Source of the DNA: Yponomeuta sedellus | Taxonomy: Eukaryota > Arthropoda > Insecta > Lepidoptera > Yponomeutidae | Length of the DNA stretch: 64,000 bases | Direction: 5' to 3' | NCBI GenBank assembly: GCA_934045075.1 | Contig: OW203724.1 | Location: 7,303,473 to 7,367,472, forward strand | In this document: positions 53,470 through 64,000 of the stretch, one piece after another | Position numbering within the stretch: the stretch's first letter is position 1 | Layout of the letters: the number at the start of each line of letters is the position of its first letter | Translations under genes and position numbers: made by a program | The notes under the pieces: generated by a model | What the model was told of the DNA's origin: nothing | What the model saw: only the letters and a program-made list of their open reading frames with translations | Databases searched by the model: none

Positions 53470-54048
53470 TATTTGTAAATTAAAAGTGGAAAGAAGAGTA
53501 AAAGCGGGAAATTGTGAAAACGGTGCCTTTCACTCCATTGTGTGCAACCGAAACATCTCCAAAAGAGCTAGATTGGCTATTCATAGTAGGTGTGGCAAAA
53601 GAAGCAAGAAAGTAGAATTAATGCAGTAGAAATGAGGTCCTTGAGAAGTAAGTATGTGTAGTGTTATTTTGAATGACAGGATACGCAATAGTCTGATTAG
53701 AGAACGTTGTGGACTGAAAGAGGATGTAGTGACTAGAATTGAGAAAGGAATGTTGCGTTGGTTTGAACATGTGGAGAGGATGAAGGAAGAAAGATTGATG
53801 AAACAAATATATATTGCGAATGTGAGTGGAAGGGTTGGTAAGGGTCGTCCCACGCTTACATACATCGACCAGATAGGGGATGTATTAGCAAAGGTAAAGA
53901 TAAAAAGTACCCGGAAGCGGCGTGCGTGCATGCAGCGACTTATGAACGTTGATGAAGCGAAGGTGATCTGTCAGGATCGTGGCAAGTGGCAGTCCCTGGT
54001 CTCTGCCTACCCCTCTGGGATACAGGCGTGAGGTTATGTATGTATGTA
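53470..54048 (+). pseudogene. RTE-type LINE, C-terminal remnant
   Basis: The end of an RTE ORF2: MCSVILNDRIRNSLIRERCG, EKGMLRWFEHVERMKEERLM and KQIYIANVSGRVGKGRP to ...AYPSGIQA and TGA at 54031. A (tatg)n tail follows, as is usual for RTE. Upstream (53480-53600) are decayed VERRVKAG-like and RLAIHS pieces with a deletion before the GKRSKKVE region. Confidence 0.7.
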
Positions 54049-54237
54049 TATTAAATTACTTCTTGTAAATTACTTCATAACTAGTAATAATTTTTACTTT
54101 TTCTACGTTTTTTCAGAAAAACATAAAAGGCTAAAAAGTAATCATTATTATACTTATTCCGCCAGTTTGCAATATAAAAAACTGGTGAACTTTTCGTCTC
54201 AAAAAATACATGATATATATTGATAGATCATTATTGT

Positions 54238-54500
54238 AAGAGCGGCGGCAGCCCAGTGGGTAAAACAATGGACTAGGAAGGGAAAGCCCCAGGTTCGATT
54301 CCCAGTGCGGGCATGTACCAATGACTTTGTTTCTAAGTTATGTACAATGTGAAGTTATAGTAGAGATACCTCTTGGTAACGCTGAAGAAAAACATCGTCA
54401 AATTGCCAATCCGCGGTGGGCACGCGTGCTAATTTAGCCCATAGTCTCTCTCTGAGAGAAGACCTGTGCCCTGCAGTGGGACATTTATAAGCTACATAAA
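54238..54500 (+). mobile_element. tRNA-headed SINE (caatgactttg family)
   Basis: Head gagcggcggcagcccagtgg, then ccccaggttcgattcccagt. Then gtaccaatgactttgtttct, a short body and the tail gtgccctgcagtgggacatt with tataagctacat. It shows the complete order of parts. Confidence 0.75.
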
Positions 54501-55431
54501 AAAAGTGTTACAAAACGACATCACCGTAACTTGAGACAATAAGTTACAGTGATATTTACAAAAACGCGATTCCTCTAAAGAACTCCTTAGGTTCAGTTCA
54601 TTTAATCTGTGTTTACGCTTTTTCCTTGTAAAATGTCCACCACAGACTACGTAATTAGCGTTTATCGAGTGTTTTATAAATAAAACTGTCAGTATCCAAG
54701 TACTTGCCAAGATCCTTGTCTTCACGGAATTAGCAATTTTTGATAAACAACACGTGCAGTTGATCCGCTTTTATATATATTATGTTTTGGTGCTATAATT
54801 GTAAAAATACAGTATTGATACCACCCAACAGTGCTTCAAATAATTTTTAATTTATCATGTCATTTTCTACTTTCGGCTTTTGAACAATTAGTTGATTAGT
54901 GGTTTAAAATCACTAGATATTAAGGTTATTTATTACACTTTAGTTTTTATTTTATTTTAGACATTGCAATACGTACTCCAGCATGGGGCTTACAAGGGTT
55001 GATAAAAGTACGTACCCCACCATGCACATACATAATTATGAACATAGGAAGAATTATATTACACACAAGAATCAAAACTCATAAATAAATGTTAAGATAA
55101 AAAAGGTACATTGGACGGTCTTATTGCTGATTGCAATTTCTTCCACCTGTTTTGATAAATAATTCAAAATTTCATATAATTTCAAAATTAATAGTTTTGT
55201 AAACAAGTTTCCTCAATAAAATCAACTTATACCTACTTAAAGTAACCAAGTATATTTTAACTAAAACGTTCTTGATTCGAATGCATAAATCTTATAGATC
55301 GATTCGCGCTAAAAGTCTGCACCTAAAGGCATTCAAAGGTCAAAAACGCAACACTTGGACGGTGTTGCGCTGAGCGGCGATATGACATGACATTTCGCAT
55401 AAGCGAGGTCTAGATCAAGTAATTTAATGGT
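54501..55431. other. Intergenic
   Basis: AT-rich. 54965-55015 has cagcatggggcttacaaggg then ttgata, resembling the 3' end of the 5S-SINE. No gene. Confidence 0.4.
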
Positions 55432-55530
55432 TGTTCCAATCCGCGGTGGGCACGCGAGGTAAATAAACTCATTCTCCCTCTTTGAGAGAAGGCCCTTGCC
55501 CTGCAGTGAGACATTTATAGGCAACATAAA
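55432..55530 (+). mobile_element. SINE 3' part (caatgactttg family)
   Basis: ccaatccgcggtgggcacgc ... tgagagaaggcccttgccct ... gcagtgagacatttatagg. Confidence 0.65.
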
Positions 55531-56039
55531 AAAGTATATATCAATATGTAAAAACACTACCCAGTTTAGCTGATTATAATTTTATTTCAATCTCTACCTG
55601 ACTAATACTTTAGCCAGACAAGATTGCTCGTTGATCTGAGCTAAGTAAATGGGTTACTCTGACGTAACCGATCGATCTATTTGTCGAATATCGGCTGAAG
55701 TGAGTGATGTGATTGCGTTCTCTAATGATTGTTAACATATCACCGATTTAATATAGTTTTAGATACGTTATCTGAGTAGTGTTAACGCCCGATTTCACTA
55801 TGTTACGTAATAAACTACAATTTTAAGGCATGATCTACACGATTCGTCGATTTGGTCGAAAACTATTGAAATTAGAAAAGTTTTTGCACATTGTAGTTTT
55901 GTAAGGCAAGGCTCAGACATAGGTAATCAGTTTAAAATTTTAAGATTTCAATAAATGCAATACATTTTATTGAAGGATGTTTATCACACCTTACTGTTAG
56001 CATGTTCTTAATAAAAAAAAATGTTCCTTTCCAAACTTA
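55531..56039. other. Intergenic
   Basis: Nothing recognised. Confidence 0.4.
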
Positions 56040-56296
56040 CAGTCTATTTATTCTTACTTGTCCAATTTAGTAAACAAGATTCTAACCTTAAAATTGAGAT
56101 TAGATGCCTAAACTAGACATTTTCTCGCAAACTCATAAACTATCATGAACTATGTTTATAAAATTGGCAGCGTGTTATCTAAAAGAGTGTTCCAAGTTAC
56201 TTCATTTATGGAAATATAGCAGTTTTGGACTAAAAAGTTACAGTTTACGGGTAGAATCTTGTTTACTAAATTGGACAAGTAAGAATAAATAGACTG
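56040..56296. mobile_element. MITE-like element with 48-bp inverted ends
   Basis: 56040-56087 (cagtctatttattcttactt, then gtccaatttagtaaacaaga and ttctaacc) is the complement of 56249-56296 with one mismatch seen. The 161-bp centre is AT-rich and non-coding. Confidence 0.75.
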
Positions 56297-57962
56297 CAAA
56301 TTAATCAATTCATGTTCGTCCACTGCTGACATAATCTACCCCAAAGCACTCCACTGCTTTTCTTTTATAGAGTACCCACTCGATTATCTAAGAACATTTT
56401 TTCTGGAAGGCAAGGAACTTGCAAAGTGATAGGTATTATTATGCATATTTCAAGAAACTGCCATTCAGGGAATAAGGTATATAATTATAGGTATTACTTA
56501 TATGCTGTCACTTTTCTTGCATTTTTTTAAGTGGTTGTCGTACTCATCATAGCCGTACGACGACCGACATACGTAACGCATCTCTCATATAAAATCCGTG
56601 TATTGTAATGAATGCCCCGGCGTGTCTGCCAGTGGACCGGACTCACCCAGCTGCCGTGAATAGATAAACTTTTCGATAACGCTCGGTGAGATCACGCCCC
56701 GATTTGTGCGCCATAGGTAAATTAGTAAAGTATTTGCGATTTGACAAAGTCTGGCTTGCATTGCGTGTAAGATACGGGTTCGGGTTCTGTTATTTTACGT
56801 CAAACAAGGGTTTCGGTTTATATTGAAGCTCATATGAAGTTTAGTTTATATGAAGAAGAAGGTAATGCGTGCCTAACACTTGCGCAGTTGCTGTGACTGA
56901 ACATAAAGCTAGAATTGCACGGCCGCTTTCTCACTAGCTCGCGCTTCGAGATACCGACAGGCCATGGGAACAGTCGCATCCGCCGTTGTCGTTGCTCGTT
57001 GGTTCCGTCGAGAAGGATTGCTCGGCATGCGCCTCGACAGGCGTGGCACGTCTGGCGCGGCCTGTGAACATTATTAGTGAACAAAGACTTGTAATTTTAA
57101 TTTGACAAAATCTCTTTTTCGTCAACATTCGTATGGCAAAAAGCGGAGTTTATAGTTTTATAAAAAACGTGTACTTTTTGTTCATGTGCCCTGTTTTATT
57201 GGAGTTTGGCAACCAATTCGGCTATGTTGCTTTACAGACTGCCAATACATACAAAAAACAGCGCCTCGATTGTGTTACTTTCCACGCATACATATGTGTG
57301 GAAAACGAAAGATCTACTACTTTTTCGTACAATTATGTGGCTCAATATCACAGTCACTTATCAGATATCCCCTGAAACGCAGTATGTACAATGTGTTATA
57401 CCCATTACGCCTCATGTCTATACGGTATAGCTAAGTAAACATTCGGCTTTTGCATACAGTTGTTATGTATACGTCCAAAGTTACATAATCAAGACTCTGA
57501 TATCTACTGTTGAAACCACTGCCATAAGTATTTAAATCACAAAAGTCTAAAAATATAGTTTTCAGCGAACAGGGTAGCGTTTCATAGAACTTGAATTCAT
57601 AGCTTATTATACCAATTCGATGTATACCTATTGCGTAGCGGAGTCTTCCTACTTATTAAGCTATGTGGTCATCTGAAACAATGAACGGTAGTACCTACTA
57701 TGAAATATACTCCTGCATGGGTAGTACGAGGGTACGAGTAACGTGTTTTGTGGCGCGATATAAATGTCAGACATTGGCAATGAGTGTACTGGAAAGTCAC
57801 GATTTTTACATTTCAAACGTGGGGTTAGCGTCTTCATACTATCCATGGTGGTAGACATCCCACGCGGCGTTCATTAGTTCGTGGTCTCCACTCGGGAACC
57901 TCCGACTGCAATCAGAGATGAAAATGATGAGATGAGATACCATGCGTATACCTACACTCGTG
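56297..57962. other. Intergenic, 1.7 kb
   Basis: No gene recognised. A CpG-rich stretch at 56900-57065 carries overlapping minus-strand frames with no known match. 56310-56370 has a gtccactgctgacataatct repeat piece. Confidence 0.35.
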
Positions 57963-58400
57963 CTAAGGAAGCAGTCCAAAAAATTTAATGAGAGATGATT
58001 CCCAGAAACCGCCTGGAACCAAGTTGTTGCCACCGCAGAGACGAAAATCTTGCTGAATTATGATGATAATCCGACTATTAAGCTTGGAGAGGATACCGTG
58101 GTGCCAGACGCGACCAAATGCCTTTTCGGAAGACACTGATGGTATGGCGACCCGATTCAGCTCGGAACAATGTGGTGCAGGACCCTCTTCTGCTAAAGTC
58201 GTGAAGTAGGCGCTGCGGAAGCCAGACTGGTCACCCCGGAACGAGAGATGCGGGCGCAGCCTACGCAACAGCAGGTATTCAAACAGCTTCGCTATGTGTG
58301 TCAGCAGCATGATGGGTCAGTTGCATCAGGGAAGCGGCGGTCTTTGCCGGTCTTCGGGAGGACGATCACTTTCACCGTCTTCACACCGTCGGAACGTGAG
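57963..58400 (-). pseudogene. LINE reverse transcriptase remnant
   Basis: The minus strand reads VKVIVLPKTGKDRRFP (about 58376-58329), then LLTHIAKLFEYLLLRRLRPH, GDQSGFRSAYFTTL and EKAFGRVWHHGILSKL in sequence. These are the opening RT blocks of an R1/Jockey-type element. The Asp of the first catalytic block (normally ...DxEKAFDRVW) is lost. Frame breaks, and no later RT blocks. Confidence 0.65.
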
Positions 58401-59629
58401 AGGTCTGGAGTATCCTGTTACAGATCCAGGTGAGCCCTACCAATAGCCGATAGGGAAGGTGCTGGAAGGGGGCAATCACAACCGGGCCTGGTGATTTGTT
58501 TTTCGGGTGCCTCGTGACTGTCTTCCGGGTTTCAGACGGTGAGATGAAGTGCTCACCCGGAAGTGAAGGTTCTGGCCTGCCTAGGTACTCCTGGATATTT
58601 TTCTCAGCATGTTAGTCGCCAACATAGGAGGCCTTTTAAAAAAATACCTATTAATGGCCAATGAGATTAAAACATTTTTGTGCTAGTATCTCTTGTGAAA
58701 AATCAAACATTTATTCATTAATTAATAAGAGGCATTACACAATTTGAAAATTCGCACAAATTCGACTTCGTCATAATAATATGCTAGTTGAGATTACATT
58801 AACAGTAAGTAAGTAATAGTTGAATAAATTAATAATCAGACTGACAACAAACACCAAAAATATTTACACTCCCTTATTTACGACAGGTCTACATTTCTAA
58901 TTACTTTAACTGACGTTAGCATGCATAAATGCATAGTGATAAACAAATCCAATTTATCGTTGTCAGTTTACAAGACACCATATCAAACGGACACTGTATT
59001 TATTTATTAGTGACTTTATTATGCTATCCATTTAGCATGGGACCTATTCTGAACGAAATCAACAAATTCTCAAAAGTAAGTTACTTAAGTATATTACAAA
59101 ATTATGCCTGTAAATAAACACTCGGACAAGTGCTAATAAGTCTCGTCTCCTGAAGTTTCCGAGCAATCACTAAGTACAAACTTAACTTTTTCAAACTTTT
59201 CTATCTCTTTTATTTTTACTACTATTAAAGATTGTCGGTGAACAAAATTAAATGGCATCCGCTTCTCTTAGCATACATTTTTGTGGTAATAGTTGCGCGT
59301 GCAGCGTTATCGGATATAACAAAGGGCTAATAAACTGAGCCAAAAATTCATATTCGCTAAAATACACGACTATCAGATTGTCCTTATTGTGGTGGTTAAT
59401 TAAGGAATATTTACTTTACAGTACGCCTTGGTGAACTACAGTTTTTTAGACTAAGTAGGCACACTTCTCGAGCGTACAACATCGTGAAACAACGTAAGTC
59501 CGGAAATCCAGAATAGTCTCTTTATTGATCTATTTAATTGGAGCAAACTTGTATATCTCGTGACGAACTGCGTAGTTTCATTTACGTTCCATATTTTGAT
59601 TAAATTGTACTTAATTTTTTTCTTTTAGA
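58401..59629. other. Intergenic
   Basis: 58400-58600 is moderately GC-rich and may be further decayed LINE. From 58650 on it is AT-rich with nothing recognisable. Confidence 0.35.
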
Positions 59630-59762
59630 TAGATATATAGAGAACACTTTATTGCCCAACCAGAAAAATATTACAACCATGATTCTTAAATCTAAGTTAT
59701 ATTATACAATTGGCGGTCTTATGACTAAGAGCAATCTCTTCCAGACAACCTAAAACATTAGA
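59630..59762 (-). repeat. LINE/SINE 3'-tail repeat
   Basis: tagatagatatatagagaac then actttattgcccaac, ggcggtcttatgactaagag and caatctcttccagacaacct, antisense. Confidence 0.65.
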
Positions 59763-59934
59763 TAAACATCTGCGATATAGAGTAAGTAACTCTTCAGAGG
59801 CAGTTTAGGCAGGTTACGTTTTTCTCTTTACCACTGACTATCTAAACTTACTCTAAGGAATGCTTTAAGGAATCGTAAAACCGTGAATACTTTAATCTGT
59901 CATCCGATTTGCGTAAACAATAAACAAATTTAGG

Positions 59935-60010
59935 GAGTGAGGGAGGGACGGACGGGCGGACGGAAGAACGAACGAACGAAAGAACGAACGAACGAAGGAA
60001 GAAAGAAAAA
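59935..60010. repeat. Tetranucleotide repeat (GGAC/GAAC)n
   Basis: gagggagggacggacgggcg passing into gaacgaacgaacgaaag runs. Open frames across it are artefacts. Confidence 0.9.
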
Positions 60011-60264
60011 ACGAAAGTAAAATTTAAAAGAAAAACAAACATTGTCTATGGATGAGTGACGGGTGTCATGTCACTCACTTTTCCTACGTCAATAAATATT
60101 AAGTTTGCTGATTATTTGATATATATTTTTGTGTTATTTGCACAAGTCCACTATTATCCTGTACCTAAGTAGGTACCTTCACACTGGTCCCTCGAGGAAA
60201 GGCAAAATACCTACTTCAAATTTCTTCAAACGTTCAACCGTCGCCGTCGTAGGCGAGTATGACC

Positions 60265-60979
60265 GGGTCCCCTACGTAGTTTCGATAGCCGTTGTTGCGA
60301 AAAACGTTGTATGGAATTTTTTTCCCGCTGCCTCATAAGTTCGAAAGCTTATGGACTCGAATGCTGTAGTGGCAAAAGACGCTGTTTCGAAAAAATTTTC
60401 ACTGCCTCATACGCTCGAATGCTTGTTTGTTTTTTATCTTTGTTTTTTACACTTTATTGCGCAATAAAACTTAACGTACAATGTGATAACAATTACGTAC
60501 ACCTTCGCTCCATCAACGTGCAATAGTCATATAGTTCTGTTATTGTTGGTAATTAATAGCCTTATAAACCTTTTTTGTGCACAGATACTCGCATAAGTAC
60601 TCGTTTGTACTAATACCTACTTATAATACCTGTGCAATTGATTAATTTCGAAACTTTATACCACTTCAGTAGTAATTGTTATAGATCAGTACTAGATTAT
60701 TTGTTACACGTAGAAAATTTGTTAAATAATAATAAATGTAGATTTAAACTAAATTTGTTTTGTTTTATTCACTACTTGATTTTTTTATACGCATTAAGAC
60801 TGAATGAATCGAAATGACAAGCATTCGAGCGTATGAGGCAGTGAAAATGTTTTTCGAAACAGCGTCTTTCGCCACTACAGCATTCGAGGCCATAAGCTTT
60901 CGAACTTATGAGGCAGCGGGAAAAAAATTCGATACAACGTTTTTCGCAACAACGGCTATCGAAACTACGTAGGGGACCC
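60265..60979. mobile_element. Long-TIR foldback element with 8-bp target duplication
   Basis: 162-163 bp arms (60265-60426, 60817-60979) starting gggtcccctacgtagtttcg are nearly exact inverted copies. GTATGACC flanks both ends (60257-60264, 60980-60987). The 390-bp centre is AT-rich and non-coding. Both arms hold the same frame (FFSRCLISSKAYGLECCSG), an artefact of the inversion. An 8-bp duplication with long arms fits a Mutator-, P- or hAT-related foldback. Class unresolved. Confidence 0.8.
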
Positions 60980-61109
60980 GTATGACCTAAGAAGACATCT
61001 TGGAATTGCAAACGGCCGTCTTTAGACAATCTAATCTTTGAAGATACCTGCAAGAAGACTCTTTTATCTTGTCGAGCGAGGATACTTCAAAGATGGAGAA
61101 GTCTCCCGT

Positions 61110-63215
61110 TGAGTATGTTATCTAGCCAAATATAGTGTTTTATACGTGCACGTGTTCACGAAATTCAAGATAGCACCAGAGATAATACCTGGCGTTATGT
61201 GCCGTCGCGAGACAACCAGCGTACCTCGTTTCCCGCGGGCTGAAGGCTGATCTCATCAGCAGATCACGTCTGTGGTGGTCTGGGCCTGAATTGTAACTTG
61301 AGCCATCTTCTAATTGGCCTCAGAAGCCTCATGTACACGGGAAGCTAGACCTTAGTGAAGTAATTTGTCTTACAACTGTCGTTGATGATATCGCGGAACC
61401 TTTTATTACTGCTCTATTAACAAAATATTCAAGCTTTACGCGCTTGCAACGGGTTGTTGCTTACATAAAACGATTTATTCACAACCTTAAAAATAAATCG
61501 CAAAAATCACTGGTACCAGTGAATTTAAAAATGCAAATACGTTTATAATGCACAAATGGAAATGTTTCCAGAGGAATGTAAATTCTTATTGTCCAATAAG
61601 CCATTGCCACCCAAATATAGACCTAGTTCATACTCTTGTCTTTTTAGATGAAAATTCTATAATTAGAGTTGGCGGTCGCTTAGATGACTCACCGTATAGC
61701 TACGATACCAAATATCCTATTTTGCTTTGTAGCAAACATCATATTACGAAAATCATATTCCACATGTAAGCATAAAATTGCTACATGCAGGCCCTCAGTT
61801 GCTTTTGGCCAAGATACGTCTTACTTCTTAACCGTTCAGAGACAGCGACTTAGCAAAACGAACTGTGAGAACATGCCTTAAATGTTTTAGACATAAGGCA
61901 ACCAACATTCATCCTGTCATGGGTAACTTACCTAGACCACGAACTGAGCTAGAGTTCCCTTTTTTAAACATAGGAATCGACTATGGTGGCCAGTACTGAT
62001 AGTTGATCGTAAGGGTAGAGGTAGTAAGCTTCTCAAAGCGTACCTGTGTATTTTTGTCAGCTTTGCTGTCAAAGCGGTTCATTTGGAGCTCGTTACGGAC
62101 TTCATAAAATAGGCCTTCATGCTGCTTTAAATCGCTTCATGAGTCGACGAGGCTAGCCCGAGAGCATTTGGTGCGACAACGGCACGAATTTTTTCGCATT
62201 TTCCAATGAATTGGCAAGGATTTTAGCACATAAATACATAACCTCACGCCTGTATTCCAGATAGGTAGGCAAAGACTAGGGACTGCCACTTGCCACGATT
62301 CTGACAGATCACCTTCGCTTCATCAACGTTCATAAGTCGTTGCATGCGCGCACGCCGGTCCTGGGTACTTTTTATCTTCCCATTTGCTAATACATCTCCT
62401 ATTTGGCCGATGAATGTCTGCTTAGGACGTCCCTTACCAGCCCTTCCACTCACATTCGCAATATATATTTGTTTCGTCAATCTTTCTTCCTTAATCCTCT
62501 CCACATGTCCAAACCAACGCAAAATTCCTTTCTCAATTCTAGTCACTACATCCTCTTTCAGTCCACAACGTTCTCTAATCAGACTATTGCGTATCCTATC
62601 ATTCAAAGTAACACTACACATACTTCTCAATTTCTACTGCATTAATTCTACTTTCTTGCTTCTTTTGCCACACCCAAAATTCGCTACCATACATAAGTGT
62701 TGGAACCAGCACACTATTATGAGTAGCCAATCTAGCTATTTTGGAGATGTTTCGGCTGCACACAATAAATAGATTGCAAGGCACCGTTTACACAATTCCC
62801 GCATTTACTGTTCTTTCTATATCACCTTCACACTTTCCATCCTTCGTAAACAGGCTCCCCAGATAGACAAATTCTTTTAATTCTTCTTCGCCTCTAATCG
62901 TTATCTTGCACTCAGTCATTTCATCATCTTTTTCAAAGACCAGTACTTTCGTCTTAGTCACATTTAATGTTTTATTAACCTATTTAGAGGCTAAAAGTTC
63001 CACAGTGAAATTTCCACCATGCATCAGTGAAATTTCCACCATGAGTCCATGAATAAATTGAACAACCACGAGGATGCGACACGTCCCTGTCTCACGCCCT
63101 TCATGCTCACGGTTTTAGCATCTTCGACTATTTCCTCAGATATTTCCCAAGAAGGCATACGTATCAACTTCTCTGTTGCATATTCACCGCATTTCAATGG
63201 TATATCAGAGGCACA
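61110..63215 (+). pseudogene. BEL/Pao LTR retrotransposon, pol relic interrupted by a LINE
   Basis: Pieces of the pol region of a BEL/Pao element. After the RNase H side come LVSRGLKADL and LWWSGPE (about 61230-61290). Next are KYSSFTRLQRVVAYIKRFIH (about 61424-61485), the integrase zinc region (VFLDENSIIRVGGRLDDSPY, 61643 on) and the core with IDYGG (first Asp, about 61978), CDNGTNF (second Asp, about 62170) and SPHFNG ... E (about 63187-63205). Multiple frameshifts and stops (61548-61769 is the longest frame). An 884-bp RTE LINE sits between the second and third catalytic blocks. No LTRs seen. Confidence 0.8.
62229..63112 (-). pseudogene. RTE-type LINE inserted in BEL/Pao, with 8-bp target duplication
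   Basis: Minus-strand copy reading GVRQGRVASSWLFNLFM (63096-63046), then a deletion junction carrying the ttagcctctaaatagg SINE terminus (62977-62995). After that come TKTKVLVFEKDDEMTECKIT, LKEFVYLGSLFTKDG, LVPTLMYGSEFWVWQKKQES and the C-terminal end (62630-62244), closing with a tatgtatttatg tail. TTTTAGCA flanks it at 62221-62228 and 63113-63120. The YADD block is lost in the deletion. Confidence 0.8.
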
Positions 63216-63358
63216 ACAAATTTATACATTTAATATACACATTTAATATAGTAACGGAACGTTTAACAAATTTATATACTTAATTTACCTGATTAAAAAA
63301 ATTACTTATTTGATTTAAATTTATATTTCTTACAATATAAATTTAGATTTTAAATCAA

Positions 63359-64000
63359 TCGTTAATATATATTATAAAGACGAGCGGGCCAAGCACACTT
63401 CGTTGTGTGTGGCACACCGTACAGAATTTTCTGCTCATGTGATCGGTGCGTCTCTTCCCGTAACGTTTTGGTGTTAATTTTTCTGTACATTGAATTCTAT
63501 GGCTCATGTATGACTGTATTAGTCTTAGCACATTTCCACGGAAGCCATGTGCTTTCAATTTGCTTTTTAGAATGTTGTGGTTTACGTAGTCGAACGCTTG
63601 CGCCATATCCATGTAAATGTTAGAGACGGCTGTTGTGTCCACACATGTCATGACAACATCCAAAAAATCGTAGATTGCCATATTTATTGTTTTGGTTCTT
63701 CTGAACCCTTTTTGTTCCTTGCATAGGATGTTTTTCTTTTCTACGTAGTCATTTATTTGCTCGTAGGTACAAATGTTTTTCAAATTTTTTTGCAATTATG
63801 TGAATGACAGCGGTCTGTAGAATTGCATCAGCTCACGGTTTTCTTTTTTAGTCATTTGAAAATGTAGCTTATAGTTCAACAATAAGCAATCGAATTCTGA
63901 AAAAGAGTTGTTTTGTTTTAAAAGATCAATATTAAAATCACCAGACAAAATAATTTTTGTCTTTCTACTTTTTGAGAATTCTATTAAAATTTTGTTCGAG
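63359..64000 (-). pseudogene. LINE with endonuclease-RT fusion by deletion, partial
   Basis: Runs off the right edge. The minus strand starts in the end of an APE-type endonuclease (KIILSGDFNIDLLKQNNSFS, about 63965-63905). It passes a few codons later into the RT start (FYRPLSF, stop, then QKNLKNICTYEQINDYVEKK), so the linker and early RT are deleted. RT blocks KEQKGFRRTKTINMAIYDFL, IYMDMAQAFDYVNHNILKSK and SVLGPLVFIIYIND follow, ending at about 63359. The first catalytic Asp (MDMAQAFD) is kept. Confidence 0.75.

Noticed and set aside
53581..53931. Minus-strand ORF opposite the RTE fragment, and its counterpart at 62344-62772
   Set aside because: Both are antisense to the conserved RTE C-terminal coding frame.
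57133..57434. Three overlapping ORFs of 74-82 codons
   Set aside because: Overlapping frames with no domain, splice sites or composition bias that singles one out.
60311..61053. Pair of similar ORFs (EFFSRCLISSKAYGLECCSG) on opposite strands
   Set aside because: They lie in the two inverted arms of the foldback element and are the same DNA read twice.

Overview
The window looks like insect nuclear DNA, most probably from a moth or butterfly. It is AT-rich with intron-bearing genes, 5S-rRNA-headed and tRNA-headed SINEs, RTE and other LINEs, a BEL/Pao element, mariner-type and other foldback elements, and many small MITEs. A noctuid-like moth is my best guess, because 5S-headed SINEs with this kind of body are, as I recall, described from Helicoverpa (HaSE3). 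That is inference, not a species identification.

Only two ordinary host genes can be supported. At the left edge (363-1159, + strand) are the last two exons of a divergent SLC24-type sodium/calcium exchanger whose earlier exons lie outside the window. At 7405-8055 (- strand) is a complete single-exon coding region for a secreted gremlin/DAN-type cystine-knot protein, a BMP-antagonist family, with an acceptor directly before its ATG. A decayed piece of a MOSC-domain (mARC-like) gene lies at 21980-22380. Two convergent first-exon-like stretches at 44197-44373 and 44606-44737 look like the two 5' ends of a two-gene DNA transposon.

Everything else is a repeat graveyard. From 2.7 to 5 kb lie 5S-SINEs and small MITEs; from 9.4 to 12.5 kb a LINE tail, a DDE-transposase relic and a 5S-SINE. 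From 13.5 to 24.1 kb come foldbacks, an inverted dimer and a tandem dimer of a tRNA-like element, an (ATGT)n tract and a 30-bp minisatellite. From 26.7 to 38.6 kb are more SINEs, several perfect short hairpins and a mariner-derived foldback nested in an older repeat. A 900-bp GC-rich retroposed block with a 15-bp target duplication sits at 39.2-40.1 kb. From 41 to 47.2 kb are LINE ends, the THAP-domain relic and Harbinger-like and hAT-like MITEs. LINE reverse transcriptase relics and RTE pieces occupy 49.8-58.4 kb. The right end holds a 715-bp foldback with an 8-bp target duplication, a BEL/Pao relic interrupted by an RTE LINE, and a LINE running off the edge.

The two host genes show no sign of working together. 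The main interest is in nested and structurally odd transposon copies whose target duplications and preserved boundaries allow the order of events to be read. All family names rest on motif recognition by eye. Coordinates of decayed repeats are approximate unless a target duplication or stop codon fixes them.
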